A stretch of 64,000 nt of DNA. Origin: Micromonospora sp. WMMD882 (lineage in GTDB: Bacteria > Actinomycetota > Actinomycetes > Mycobacteriales > Micromonosporaceae). Positions 1 through 8,298 of the stretch are shown here, piece after piece. How positions within the stretch are numbered: the first letter of the stretch is position 1; each line of letters opens with the position of its first letter. A model generated the notes under the pieces. It searched no databases and was not told where the DNA came from. It saw nothing but the letters and a program-made list of their open reading frames with translations. Made by a program: the position numbers and the translations under genes. The stretch is from NCBI RefSeq assembly GCF_027497255.1, contig NZ_CP114903.1, forward strand, positions 3,658,001 to 3,722,000, written 5' to 3'.

Positions 1-636
1 TCGGCGGTCGACCCCGCCAGCGGCGAACGGTTCCGCGTCGACGAGCCGGACCTGCTGCGCTGGGTGCACGTCACCGAGGTCGAGTCGTTCGTCAGCACCG
101 CCCGGCGGGCCGGACTCGGATTGACCGCCGACGAGGTGGACGGCTACTACACCGAGCAGCGCCGGGCGGCGGCCCTGGTGGGGCTGGACCCGGCCACCGT
201 GCCGGGCACCGCGGCCGAGATCGACGCGTACTACCGGCGGATCCGGCCCGAGCTGCGGATGACCCGCGAGGCGGCGGAGACCGCGGTCTTCCTCACCGCC
301 CCGCCGCTGCCGTGGAAACTCAGCCTGCCGGCGCGGCTCGGCGTCACCCTGGGCCCGCCCCGGTGGGCGTATCTCGGCATCGCCGGCACCGCGCTGGGTC
401 TGCTGCCGCCCTGGGCCCAGCGGCTCTACGGCGGGTTGGGCCTGCCCACCACCGCGCTCTCCGCCCAGGTGGGCGTGCGGGCCCTCCGGCTGGCGCTCGC
501 CACCGTGCCGCGACGCTACCTGGAGGGGCCGATCATCCATGCCGCGAAGGCCCGCGCCGCCCGGCACGCCGCAGCCCAGCCCACACCGCCCGCCCGGCAG
601 GGCCAGGAGACGCCCGCCCGGTCCGGGCCCGCCTAG
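1..636 (+). CDS. DUF2236 / MpaB-family oxygenase, C-terminal part
   Basis: The frame is open from base 1, so the N-terminus lies outside the window and 211 residues remain. The visible part begins with a W-V-H-V-T-E-V-E-S-F stretch and an alpha-helical region typical of the DUF2236 (MpaB-like, ER-bound-type oxygenase) family, whose members bind heme and are thought to oxidise lipid or polymer substrates. A hydrophobic segment (GIAGTALGLLPPW) sits around residue 125 of the visible part. The last 35 residues are an Ala/Pro/Arg-rich tail. The stop lies 22 bp before the stop of the convergent nuclease gene. Family assignment is fairly good; the substrate is unknown. Confidence 0.7.
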   Translation, partial: SAVDPASGERFRVDEPDLLRWVHVTEVESFVSTARRAGLGLTADEVDGYYTEQRRAAALVGLDPATVPGTAAEIDAYYRRIRPELRMTREAAETAVFLTAPPLPWKLSLPARLGVTLGPPRWAYLGIAGTALGLLPPWAQRLYGGLGLPTTALSAQVGVRALRLALATVPRRYLEGPIIHAAKARAARHAAAQPTPPARQGQETPARSGPA

Positions 637-658
637 GCACGCTGCCGGCCCCGGGTCG

Positions 659-1603
659 TCAGCCGACGAGGCGTTCCACGGCGGCCCAGGGCTCGTGACC
701 GGGCGTCTCGGCCCCGGCCGGGCAGACCCGCCGGAAGTCACACCAGCCGCAGCGCACGCCGGGGGTGGTCGGGAAGGCGTCGTCCGGGTCGACCCCCTCG
801 CCGACCGCCCGCTCGGCGGCCATGACGTCCCGCGCGGTGTCCTCGGCCCGGCCGACCTGACGGGCCAGCGACTCGACGGTGTGCTCGTGCGCGGCGACCG
901 TGCCGGTCGGCAGGTGGTGCAGCTCGACCCGGCGGCACGGCCGGCGGAACACCCGCTCGGCGGCGTACGCGTACAGCGCCAGCGCCTGGGAGCCCCGGGC
1001 GTCGTCGGCGTCCTGCCCGGCACGGCCGGTCTTGTAGTCGACGATGACCAGCTCCGGGCCCTGCGGGCCGGGGCGGGAGTCGATCCGGTCGGTGCGGCCG
1101 TTGAACGCCAGCACGGCCGTCTTCACCGCCACCACCCGCTCGACCCCGACCGGCTCGACCGCCGGGTCGAGGGTGTCGACGTACGCCTCCAGCCAGGACA
1201 ACGCCTGGCGGTAGGCGGCGCGCTCCTGCGCGTCGTCCCGGTAGCCGTCCCGGACCCAGGTGCCCTTGAGCAGCCCGGCCAGGGCCTCCGGTCGCCGCCG
1301 GTCGGCGGGCAGCGCGTACCAGCTCTTGAGGGCGGTGTGCACGCTCGCGCCGAGCGAGTTGTGCGCCCACGGCGGCCCCTTCGGCGGCGCCGGCCGGTCG
1401 ACGTAGGAGTAGCGGTAGCGGCGCGGACAGTCGGCGTACGCGCCGAGCTTGCTGGGGGTGCAGACGAACAGCCGCTCCGGCATGCCCTCGAAGCCGAGCT
1501 GCTCGGGCTGTGCCCCGGGCTGTCGCCCGCCACGGGGCCGGGGCGGGCGGCCGGAGCCGGCGGAGCGGTCGGAGGGTCGTCCGGCAGGGGAGGGTCGTCG
1601 CAC
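659..1603 (-). CDS. RecB-like PD-(D/E)XK nuclease family protein
   Basis: A 314-residue protein resembling the stand-alone RecB/Cas4-type nuclease module of AddB-like proteins. Signature elements are CTPSKL...DCPRRY near residue 50-62, G-A-S-V-H-T-A-L (the motif I histidine region), the catalytic pair in GRTDRID and VIVDYKTGR, and a terminal C-G-W-C-D-F-R-R-V-C cluster. Together with the Cys near residue 59, these cysteines are the usual four ligands of a 4Fe-4S staple. The GTG start gives a Pro/Arg-rich leader; an internal ATG at 1483 (M-P-E-R-L-F-V-C-T-P-S) is a plausible alternative. Likely a DNA repair exonuclease-like enzyme; no helicase partner is adjacent. Confidence 0.8.
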   Translation of the reverse strand: MRRPSPAGRPSDRSAGSGRPPRPRGGRQPGAQPEQLGFEGMPERLFVCTPSKLGAYADCPRRYRYSYVDRPAPPKGPPWAHNSLGASVHTALKSWYALPADRRRPEALAGLLKGTWVRDGYRDDAQERAAYRQALSWLEAYVDTLDPAVEPVGVERVVAVKTAVLAFNGRTDRIDSRPGPQGPELVIVDYKTGRAGQDADDARGSQALALYAYAAERVFRRPCRRVELHHLPTGTVAAHEHTVESLARQVGRAEDTARDVMAAERAVGEGVDPDDAFPTTPGVRCGWCDFRRVCPAGAETPGHEPWAAVERLVG

Positions 1604-1649
1604 ACCGCGATCCTGCCATCCCGGTACGACTATCCGGGAACGCGGCTTT

Positions 1650-2264
1650 CTACAGCAGGTCGGCGTAATGGGTGACGAACGCGGCGATCGCGTCGGCGAT
1701 GAGCTGGACGGCGATCGCGGCCAGCAGCAGGCCGGCGATCCGGGTGAGCACCTCGATCCCGCCGGGGCGCAGGACCTTGACGATCCCGCCGGAGAACCGC
1801 AGCACCACCCACACCGTGACCATCACCGCGACGATGGCGGCGGCGATCGCGGTCACGTCGGCGATCCCGTCGGACTGCTGCACGAAGAGCATCGTCGCCA
1901 CGATCGCGCCGGGGCCGGCCAGCAGCGGCGTGCCCAGCGGCACCAGGGCGATGTTCGAGGTGGCCTGCTGGCTCGGATCGTCCGTCTTGCCGGTGAGCAG
2001 CTCCAGGGCGACCAGGATCAGCAGCAGCCCACCGGCGGCCTGGAGCGCGGGCAGGTCCACGTGCAGGTAGTCGAGCAGGGTCTGCCCGGCCACCGCGAAG
2101 ATCACGATGACGAGGAGGGCCAGCGCCACCGCCTGCCAGGCCGCCCGGTTGCGTTCCCGGGCCGGCAACGGGCCGGTGAGCGCGAGGAAGATCGGCATCA
2201 TGCCCGGCGGGTCGGTGATGACCAGCAGGGTCACGAAGACCTCTCCGAACAGCTTGACATCCAC
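1650..2264 (-). CDS. MarC family integral membrane protein
   Basis: A 204-residue protein with about six membrane segments. It shows MarC (UPF0056) features: an N-terminal FVTLLVITDPPGMMPIFLALT segment, a central LLLILVALELLTGK segment, and PLGTPLLAGPGAI, the conserved second half-repeat motif. MarC proteins are inner-membrane proteins once linked to multiple antibiotic resistance, but their function remains unknown. Length matches the family (about 200-220 aa). The ATG start is immediately followed by the first hydrophobic helix. It is co-directional with the flanking nuclease and PHP genes at 40-50 bp spacing, which allows cotranscription. Confidence 0.85.
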   Translation of the reverse strand: MDVKLFGEVFVTLLVITDPPGMMPIFLALTGPLPARERNRAAWQAVALALLVIVIFAVAGQTLLDYLHVDLPALQAAGGLLLILVALELLTGKTDDPSQQATSNIALVPLGTPLLAGPGAIVATMLFVQQSDGIADVTAIAAAIVAVMVTVWVVLRFSGGIVKVLRPGGIEVLTRIAGLLLAAIAVQLIADAIAAFVTHYADLL

Positions 2265-2304
2265 CCGCCCACCGTAACGACGCCGCCAGCAGGCAGAACG
2301 CGGG

Positions 2305-3186
2305 TCACCCCGAAGCGACCGGGCTCACCCCCCGGGCCTGCGCGACGATCCGCCCGTACGCCCCGGGATCGGTCGTGAAAGCCCCCAGCCCGACGGTCTT
2401 GTGGCTGCCGTGGAAGTCGGACGAGCCGGTGACGAGCAGGCCGAGGTGCTCGGCCAGAGCCCGGACGTGGGCCCGCTCGGCCGGTGAGTGGTCCTCGTGG
2501 TCGGCCTCCAACCCGGCCAGCCCGACCGCGGCCAACTCCACGATCAGCCCGTCCGGCACGATCCGGCCGCGTCGGCTGGCCCTAGGATGCGCGAACACCG
2601 GCACCCCTCCGGCCGCCCGGACCAGCTCCACCGCCCGGAACACGTCGATGTCGTCCTTGGGCAGCCGGTACCGCTCCCCCAGCCACCGCGCGCCGAACGC
2701 CTCGGCGGTGGTCGCCACCAGCCCGGCCCGGATCAGCGCCGCCGCGATGTGCGGCCGACCGACCGTGCCCCCGTCGGCGGCGGCGTGGATCTCCGCCCAG
2801 CTCACGTCGACCCCGTCGGCCCGCAGCAGCTCGACGATCCGCTCGCCCCGGACCTCCCGGGCGGCCCGGACCCGGGCCAGCTCGGCGGCCAGCTCCGGCT
2901 CGGCCGGGTCGAACAGGTACGCCAGCAGGTGCAGGGGCACCGCAGGCTGCTCCCCGTGCCACCGGCAGGAGAGCTCCGCGCCCCGGATCAGGGTGAGCCC
3001 CGGCGGGAGCGCGCGGCGGGCCGGCTCCCAACCGGCGGTGGTGTCGTGGTCGGTGATGGCCACCACGTCGAGCCCCGCGTCGGCGGCGGCCCGGACCAGC
3101 TCCGCCGGGGTCAGCGTGCCGTCGCTGGCGGTGGAGTGGGCGTGCAGGTCGATCCGCGGGGGCGCGGACGCGGGACGCGGGTGCAT
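2305..3186 (-). CDS. PHP domain phosphoesterase (RNase AM/TrpH-like)
   Basis: A 293-residue PHP-domain protein. Metal-binding motifs are visible: D-L-H-A-H-S-T-A-S-D-G-T near residue 14, A-I-T-D-H-D-T near residue 41, G-R-P-H-I, V-F-A-H-P and a final T-G-S-S-D-F-H-G. This set matches YciV/TrpH-type enzymes, which in E. coli hydrolyse nucleoside 3',5'-bisphosphates and trim 5' RNA ends. Such an activity would also remove PAP, the by-product of sulfotransferases, although the gene is 13 kb from the sulfation genes here. Start is the ATG just before the first PHP motif. Stand-alone or cotranscribed with marC. Confidence 0.85.
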   Translation of the reverse strand: MHPRPASAPPRIDLHAHSTASDGTLTPAELVRAAADAGLDVVAITDHDTTAGWEPARRALPPGLTLIRGAELSCRWHGEQPAVPLHLLAYLFDPAEPELAAELARVRAAREVRGERIVELLRADGVDVSWAEIHAAADGGTVGRPHIAAALIRAGLVATTAEAFGARWLGERYRLPKDDIDVFRAVELVRAAGGVPVFAHPRASRRGRIVPDGLIVELAAVGLAGLEADHEDHSPAERAHVRALAEHLGLLVTGSSDFHGSHKTVGLGAFTTDPGAYGRIVAQARGVSPVASG

Positions 3187-3363
3187 CGCCCGACGTTACC
3201 CGCCGCCGCCACGCCACGTCCCCCGCGTGGCACGCGAGCAGGCGGGCCGGGCCGGCTGCCGACGGACCGGACGGGCGAGCGACGGGCGGACGGGCGGGCG
3301 GGCGGGCCGACACCGACCAGTCCGCGCGACCGGCAGCGGGCCGGGGTCGGAGAGGCGCGACGG

Positions 3364-4617
3364 TCAGAGGCTCGGTCGGGTGAGGAGCACCGGGCGGACG
3401 CCTGCGGGCAGGTCGGTCAGCGTCGTGGTGGTGGGCTGCTCGGCGGGGCGGTCGGGCCGGAGCCGCACCAGGGACCCGGTGGTGGGATACACCGCCTCGT
3501 CGTCGAGCCACGCCGGCTCACCGGTCGCCGCCGGGCCCAGCGCCCGGACCGACGGCTTCGCGCCGAAGGCGGTCCGCAGGTCGACCAGGAGAGCCACCCC
3601 CTCGGGCGGCGAGGACGGGTCGGGTGCGCCGTTCACCAGCAACCACCGCCCGTCCGGGGACACCGAGGCGGGGCCGTCGGCGGTCAGGGGGACCCCGCAG
3701 CCGGTGGTGACGGGCGCGAGGCCCCGGGCCGGGTCGAGCAGGGCCAGACACGGCCGGGACGACGACCCGGTGGTGACCCGGGCGACCAGCCGCCCGTCGG
3801 GCAGCCGGCCGGGCACGTCGAGGATCGACCGGTCCGTCCCGGCGAGGAACGGGCCCCCGTCCGGCTGCCAGAGGACGAAACCGGGCCGGTCGGGGCGGAC
3901 CCGGATCAGCACGGCGTCGTCCACGAAACCGACCGGGGTGACCGACTCCGGCGTCGTCGTCCGCAACGGCGGCAGGAGTTGGCCGCTGGAGATCGCGGCG
4001 ACGAAGAGCCGGCCGCCCTCCCGCCAGGCCAGTCGCCCGCCGTCCGGGGCCACCGCCACGGCGTCCGCCCCGGCGAGCAGGACCCGGAAGGCGCCGTCGG
4101 CGGCGACGTACCAGACGGTGCGCCCGGCCGCGGAGGGGGTGCCGACCAGCAGCCAGCCGCCGCCGGCCAGCGGCACGCCCCGGTCGACGGGGCCGACCCC
4201 GCCCAGGTCGGTGCGCCGGCCCTCGACGACGAGCTGCGCGCCGGCGATCAGCGACACCCCGGCGAACGCCGGCCCGGGCAGCGGCCCGGCCGGCGGTGAC
4301 GGCGCGGTGGTGGTCGGCCCGACCGGGTCACCGATCATCACGACCGGGTTGGCGTAGCGGGCCGGGCTTGTCTGGAACTGGGCCATTCCGGCGCTGACCG
4401 TCACCACCGCGACCGCCGCCAACGCCACCCCGGTCAGGGTGCGGCGGCGTTGCGTCCGCTGGGCCCGACGTATCGCCAGCCCGGCCCGGTCGGCGGCCGG
4501 CGACCGGGACGCGGCGACCTGGTGGGTCAGGGTCTCCCGCAGCGCCTGTTCCAAGTCCTGTTCGGCCACAGCGTGTGGACGCGTCGAACCGCCCCGCAGG
4601 TTGTCGGAGGAGGTCAC
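3364..4617 (-). CDS. Membrane-anchored extracytoplasmic propeller-like protein, partner of the sigma factor
   Basis: A 417-residue protein with a 60-residue basic cytoplasmic N-terminus (R-R-A-Q-R-T-Q-R-R-R), one membrane helix at about residues 61-80 (LTGVALAAVAVVTVSAG), and an extracytoplasmic part rich in short beta blades of the TolB/WD40-like type (A-V-A-P-D-G-G-R-L-A-W, S-V-S-P-D-G-R-W-L-L-V). It overlaps the upstream SigE-family sigma gene by 4 bp (ATGA), so the two are translationally coupled. The topology is that of a membrane sensor or anti-sigma partner, but no zinc-finger anti-sigma domain is visible, so the regulatory role is inference from position. Confidence 0.6.
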   Translation of the reverse strand: MTSSDNLRGGSTRPHAVAEQDLEQALRETLTHQVAASRSPAADRAGLAIRRAQRTQRRRTLTGVALAAVAVVTVSAGMAQFQTSPARYANPVVMIGDPVGPTTTAPSPPAGPLPGPAFAGVSLIAGAQLVVEGRRTDLGGVGPVDRGVPLAGGGWLLVGTPSAAGRTVWYVAADGAFRVLLAGADAVAVAPDGGRLAWREGGRLFVAAISSGQLLPPLRTTTPESVTPVGFVDDAVLIRVRPDRPGFVLWQPDGGPFLAGTDRSILDVPGRLPDGRLVARVTTGSSSRPCLALLDPARGLAPVTTGCGVPLTADGPASVSPDGRWLLVNGAPDPSSPPEGVALLVDLRTAFGAKPSVRALGPAATGEPAWLDDEAVYPTTGSLVRLRPDRPAEQPTTTTLTDLPAGVRPVLLTRPSL

Positions 4618-5429
4618 CGGGACTCCCCGGAACCGGTGGTGGCCGACAGCGGAGCGGGCCGCGGCCCGGCCAGCGCGGTCGGGGCCGGACGCGACTCCAC
4701 CTGCTCGGGACGGCCGCCGACCGGGTCACCGGTGAGCGGGCCACCGGCGTACGGGTCGCGGTTGGCCGGCGGGGCAGCCGGGGTACGTCGGGTCGTCCGC
4801 CCGCCGCTGGGCCGAACCGGTCGCCCCGCCTCGCCGCCCGCGGTGGCGGCAGCAGACCCGGACGCGGGCAGCGGGGCGGGCCTGGCGGAGGCGGGCGCGG
4901 CGGAGGTGGGCGCGGCGTCGGGCAGCTCCAGGGCGGCCTCGGCCCCGAGGCGGCGGCGCAGCGTGTTCAACGCCCGGGAGGTCTGGCTCTTCACCGTCCC
5001 CGGGGAGATGTCGAGCAACGCCGCCGTCTGGGCCTCGGAGAGATCCTCGTAGTACCGCAGCACCAGCACCGCCCGCTGCCGGGCCGGCAGGGCGCGCAGG
5101 TGCCGCCAGAGAACGTCCCGGTCGAGCTGCTGCTCGATCTCGTCGTCCGCGGCCCGCTCGGGCAGCACCTCGGTGGGACGTTCACCGTGCCAGCGCCGCC
5201 GCCACCAACTGGTCGAGGTGTTGACCAGCACCCGCCGGGCGTACGGCTCGACGGCGTCGATCCCGCCGTGCCGTTTCCAGGCCAGGTAGGTCTTGGTCAA
5301 CGCGGTCTGGAGCAGATCCTCGGCGGTGGCCCAGTCCCCGGCGAGCAGGTAGGCGGTACGCAGCAGGGCGCCGGACCGGGCCGCGACGAACTCGCGGAAC
5401 TCGTCTTCCAGGCTGTCCCTGCCGGCCAC
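4614..5429 (-). CDS. SigE-family ECF RNA polymerase sigma factor with long C-terminal tail
   Basis: A 271-residue sigma-70 family protein. Region 2 lies near residues 15-50 (LLRTAYLLAGDWATAEDLLQ) and region 4 near 120-165 (LPARQRAVLVLRYYEDLSEA, then the HTH A-A-L-L-D-I-S-P-G-T-V-K-S-Q). This is the actinobacterial SigE-family pattern. Unusually, about 100 residues of Ala/Pro/Gly/Arg-rich low-complexity sequence follow region 4, while most family members end within 15-20 residues. GTG start with GGAGG about 10 nt upstream. The gene is coupled by ATGA overlap to a single-pass membrane protein that may transmit its signal. Confidence 0.85.
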   Translation of the reverse strand: MAGRDSLEDEFREFVAARSGALLRTAYLLAGDWATAEDLLQTALTKTYLAWKRHGGIDAVEPYARRVLVNTSTSWWRRRWHGERPTEVLPERAADDEIEQQLDRDVLWRHLRALPARQRAVLVLRYYEDLSEAQTAALLDISPGTVKSQTSRALNTLRRRLGAEAALELPDAAPTSAAPASARPAPLPASGSAAATAGGEAGRPVRPSGGRTTRRTPAAPPANRDPYAGGPLTGDPVGGRPEQVESRPAPTALAGPRPAPLSATTGSGESR

Positions 5430-5451
5430 CGCATCCCTCCCGCCCTCCTGT

Positions 5452-5466
5452 GTGGCAGGTTGCCAC
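5452..5466. promoter_or_regulatory. Inverted repeat in the sigma-factor 5' region
   Basis: Perfect GTGGCA-GGT-TGCCAC palindrome 23 bp upstream of the sigma-factor GTG start. It lies between the stop of the PH-domain gene (5530) and the sigma gene, so it could be an operator or a 5'-UTR hairpin. No regulator is known; function is inference from position and symmetry. Confidence 0.35.
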
Positions 5467-5529
5467 GGTCGACAGACCCGAGTCGACGGCGAACAGGTGC
5501 GTGTTCCTCCGATGAACGGACGAAAACTT

Positions 5530-6381
5530 TCAGGCGCCGTCGTCGGCTTTCGCCTCGTCGGCTTCCTTGCCCAGCCGGGCCTCCACCGCCTGCGGCTCGT
5601 ACATCTCCTCGACGACCCGCAGGTAGAGCTCGTTCGGGTTGGGGAGATTCTTGATCTCGCGGAGGGCCTGGTCCTGGCCGGCGGACTCCAGCACGAAGGT
5701 GCCGTAGTTGAGGGCCCGGCCGGTGGGCGTCTGCTCGTACTTCATGTCGGTGACCCGGGCCAGCGGCATCATCGCGACCTTGCGGGTGATGATGCCGTTG
5801 ACCACCATCACCCGTTTGTTGGTCAGGATGAAGCGGTCGAACCACCAGTCCGCGACCTTCCACGCGACCCAGCCCATCACCGCGAACCAGAGCAGCACGG
5901 CGATGGTGGTCAGCGCGCCGACGTCCTGCCCGGCGAGGAAACCGGAGAGGTAGCCGAGGACGAAGGTGGCGGCCACCCCGACCAGGATCGGTGTGGTGAG
6001 GTGGATCCAGTGCCGTTTCCACTCGCCCCGGTAGCGTTCGGTGGGGAAGAGGTAACGGGCCACCAGCGAGCTGGGCTCGTCCTCCAGGGGGAGCACCCGG
6101 CGGGGCACATTACCGGCGGCGTCCGCCCGGAGACCGGCCAGCTCGTCGTCGCTGAAGACGGGCGCCTGGTACTCGGGCTCCGGATTCCGCGCCCAGCCAC
6201 GGCCGGAGCGTCCGTCGTCCGGGTAGCCCGGATCGTCCGGATAGGACGACCGGTCGCCAGGCCCCGGGCCGTAGCCCGTCGGGTCGTCGTCCCGGTAGCG
6301 AGGGATCGGCTCCGTGTCGCGTTCCCGGCGCTCCCGGTCGGGGTCGTCGGGGTCGGGGGGCGGGCCGGAGGGGCTTCCCAT
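5530..6381 (-). CDS. Membrane protein with bacterial PH (bPH2/YdbS-like) domain
   Basis: A 283-residue protein. The first 90 residues are an Asp/Arg/Pro/Gly-rich disordered cytoplasmic region. Two membrane helices follow at about 132-150 (TPILVGVAATFVLGYLSG) and 155-178. Next is a PH-like domain (DRFILTNKRVMVVNGIITRK, A-R-V-T-D-M-K-Y-E-Q-T-P-T-G-R), the hallmark of the bPH2 family. The C-terminus (A-R-L-G-K-E-A-D-E-A) looks helical. Function is unknown; family members are envelope proteins. A 52-residue membrane protein is encoded 6 bp upstream on the same strand, so the two are probably cotranscribed. Confidence 0.8.
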   Translation of the reverse strand: MGSPSGPPPDPDDPDRERRERDTEPIPRYRDDDPTGYGPGPGDRSSYPDDPGYPDDGRSGRGWARNPEPEYQAPVFSDDELAGLRADAAGNVPRRVLPLEDEPSSLVARYLFPTERYRGEWKRHWIHLTTPILVGVAATFVLGYLSGFLAGQDVGALTTIAVLLWFAVMGWVAWKVADWWFDRFILTNKRVMVVNGIITRKVAMMPLARVTDMKYEQTPTGRALNYGTFVLESAGQDQALREIKNLPNPNELYLRVVEEMYEPQAVEARLGKEADEAKADDGA

Positions 6382-6387
6382 CGGCGG

Positions 6388-6546
6388 CTAGGCGACGAGG
6401 TTGGTGAAGAAGTCGCCGAAGCCCTGCGCGATGTCCATGATGCCGCCACCCAACGACTTGACGACGTCGGCGGCGGAGTTGGGTCGGAAAGCCACAAAGA
6501 AGATCAAAAATGCGACTCCGGCCCAGGTGAGGACCTTCTTGACCAT
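6388..6546 (-). CDS. Small membrane protein, 52 aa
   Basis: A short frame opening with M-V-K-K-V-L-T-W-A-G-V-A-F-L-I-F-F-V-A-F, a basic start followed by one membrane helix. It continues R-P-N-S-A-A-D-V-V-K-S-L and an amphipathic Gly/Ile/Phe stretch ending T-N-L-V-A. The ATG, the strong hydrophobic segment and the 6-bp distance to the PH-domain gene support it as a real gene, probably cotranscribed with and perhaps partnering that membrane protein. I recognise no named family. The N-terminal half could insert in the membrane while the helix after residue 24 lies on its surface. Confidence 0.65.
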   Translation of the reverse strand: MVKKVLTWAGVAFLIFFVAFRPNSAADVVKSLGGGIMDIAQGFGDFFTNLVA

Positions 6547-6661
6547 GACGGGCCCATCCTCTCGCGCGGTGCCGGGTCCGATGCCGCAGCGGCACCCAGA
6601 GTATCAGTCGGGTGTCGTACGGTGAATACTGCGTCTGTTCTCCGACATTCCGGCGACTTTG

Positions 6662-7363
6662 TCAAGCCCTGCCGTGCAGATATGGAGAGGGCGCACCGTA
6701 CACGAGCTCGGGGGGCGTCCACTCGGTCAGGTCGTAGAGCACGACATGTTCCGCGAGGAGGTGACCCGCGCTCGCCGGCCAGGCTATCGCATGAAGCCAC
6801 ATTCCCCGAGCCTCGCCGGCGTACGCGCTGCGGTCCGTCGAGGAGTTCACCAGCCACAGTGGAGTCGGGTGCCCGCCGACCCGGATCTTGGCGGTGGCGA
6901 CGTGCTCGGGGTGCCCCGGCCCCGGGTCGGTCAGCGCCTCGGTGAGCTGCGGGCCCGGATCCGGGCCGGTGAGGCCGGCCAGCCGGGTGCCGAGCCCCAC
7001 CCCGGGCTCCTCCGCCACGAAGACCACGTCGGCCGGGCCGCCGCCGAGCGGGGCGGGACCGGCGCAGGCCACCACGGTGGCGCGCACCCCGGTCCGGTCG
7101 TCCCCGGCCCAGCCGACCCCGGTCAGCGTCCAGCCCGGCGGCAGCGGCCAGGGGCACCAGATGGGGGTCGCCGGGACGCCGTCGCCCCCGCCGGTGGCGA
7201 TCCGCTCCACCACGCTCGCCACGATGTCCGGGCCGATGTGCTCGGGCACGTGCAACGGCGGAACGGGACCACAGGCCAGACAACGCGACTCGCTGTGCAT
7301 CAGGTCCGGCCCCCGTACCGACCCGCCACACCGCGGACAGCTCACCGAAACACTCATATCCAC
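6662..7363 (-). CDS. Conserved protein with N-terminal zinc ribbon (DUF6758-like)
   Basis: A 233-residue protein with an N-terminal zinc-ribbon pair (C-P-R-C-G-G at about 9-14 and C-L-A-C-G at about 28-32), then a globular region with W-C-P-W-P-L-P-P-G-W and many Gly/Pro turns. The pattern matches a conserved actinobacterial family I recall as DUF6758. No catalytic motif is recognised and function is unknown. ATG starts at 7363 or 7357 differ by two residues. The gene is transcribed toward the 52-aa/PH-domain pair with a 115-bp gap. Confidence 0.65.
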   Translation of the reverse strand: MDMSVSVSCPRCGGSVRGPDLMHSESRCLACGPVPPLHVPEHIGPDIVASVVERIATGGGDGVPATPIWCPWPLPPGWTLTGVGWAGDDRTGVRATVVACAGPAPLGGGPADVVFVAEEPGVGLGTRLAGLTGPDPGPQLTEALTDPGPGHPEHVATAKIRVGGHPTPLWLVNSSTDRSAYAGEARGMWLHAIAWPASAGHLLAEHVVLYDLTEWTPPELVYGAPSPYLHGRA

Positions 7364-7454
7364 ACCGTCACCCCCGAAGGCGGTGCAGTCAAGCGGACCG
7401 GCCTTTTCGGTCAGTTCTGGCGTACGACCAGCGGACGAGCGGACGAACCGCAGG

Positions 7455-8096
7455 TCAGGCGGGGGGTGGCCCGGCGTGGGCGCGGATCCACGCGTGCATC
7501 GCGATACCGCTGGCCACCCCGGCGTTGATCGACCGGGTCGAGCCGTACTGGGCGATCGAGAAGAGCTGCCCGCACGCGGCGCGGGCCGGCCCGGAGAGCC
7601 CCGGCCCCTCCTGCCCGAACAGCAGCACGCACCGGCGCGGCAGCGTGGTGGTCTCCAGTGGCCGGCAGCCTGGGAGGTTGTCGATGCCGACCAGGGGCAG
7701 GCGCTGGCCGGCCGCCCAGGCGACGAACTCCTCGATCGTCTCGTGGTGCCGGACGTGCTGGTACCGGTCGGTCACCATCGCGCCCCGCCGGTTCCACCGA
7801 CGCCGCCCGACGATGTGCACCTCGGCGGCGAGGAACGCGTTGGCGTTACGGACCACGGTGCCGATGTTCAGGTCGTGCTGCCAGTTCTCGATCGCCACAT
7901 GGAAGTCGTGCCGCCGGTGGTCCAGGTCCGCGACGACGGCCTCCCGCCGCCAGTAGCGGTACCGGTCGACCACGTTGCGCCGGTCACCCGCGGCGAGCAG
8001 CTCCGGGTCGTACCGCGGGTCGTCGGGCGGGTCTCCGGGCCACGGCCCCACGCCCACGTCCGGACCCACGCCCACGTCGAGCTGCTCACCGGTCAC
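7455..8096 (-). CDS. TrmH/SpoU family RNA 2'-O-methyltransferase
   Basis: A 213-residue SPOUT methyltransferase. Motif 1 is N-I-G-T-V-V-R-N-A-N-A-F with the conserved Asn/Arg pair. Motif 2 is L-L-F-G-Q-E-G-P-G-L-S near residue 160. Motif 3 is the knotted Y-G-S-T-R-S-I-N-A-G-V-A-S-G-I-A. These identify a SAM-dependent 2'-O-methyltransferase acting on tRNA or rRNA; the exact site cannot be read from sequence. The GTG start begins with a G-V-G-P-D-V-G repeat-like leader, so the true start may be later. The catalytic core is complete. Confidence 0.88.
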   Translation of the reverse strand: MTGEQLDVGVGPDVGVGPWPGDPPDDPRYDPELLAAGDRRNVVDRYRYWRREAVVADLDHRRHDFHVAIENWQHDLNIGTVVRNANAFLAAEVHIVGRRRWNRRGAMVTDRYQHVRHHETIEEFVAWAAGQRLPLVGIDNLPGCRPLETTTLPRRCVLLFGQEGPGLSGPARAACGQLFSIAQYGSTRSINAGVASGIAMHAWIRAHAGPPPA

Positions 8097-8268
8097 GCTG
8101 CCCGAGCCTACGGCGACCGTCCCGGCCCCCGCGCCCGGGTCACGCCCGCTGTAGCTGGTGTCCTCGCCGGCCGCCGTCGCGTCCCGGCCCCCGCGCCCGG
8201 ATCACGCCTGCCCCTGGCGGATCGAGGCTGCTGGCGACCGGCGCCCCGGACCGTCCGTGGCGCCCGCC

Positions 8269-8298
8269 GGACCAGCGTGGGCCGGATCAGCGTAGGCC
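8269..8298. repeat. 15-bp tandem duplication spanning a stop codon
   Basis: GGACCAGCGTGGGCC is followed directly by GGATCAGCGTAGGCC (13 of 15 identical). The second copy carries the stop codon (8287-8289, minus strand) of the 182-aa protein gene; the first lies just downstream of that gene. Confidence 0.6.

Noticed and set aside
5430..5529. ECF-type autoregulated promoter (GGAAC ... CGTC) upstream of the sigma gene
   Set aside because: The two elements exist but are only 14 bp apart, shorter than the usual 16-17 bp.
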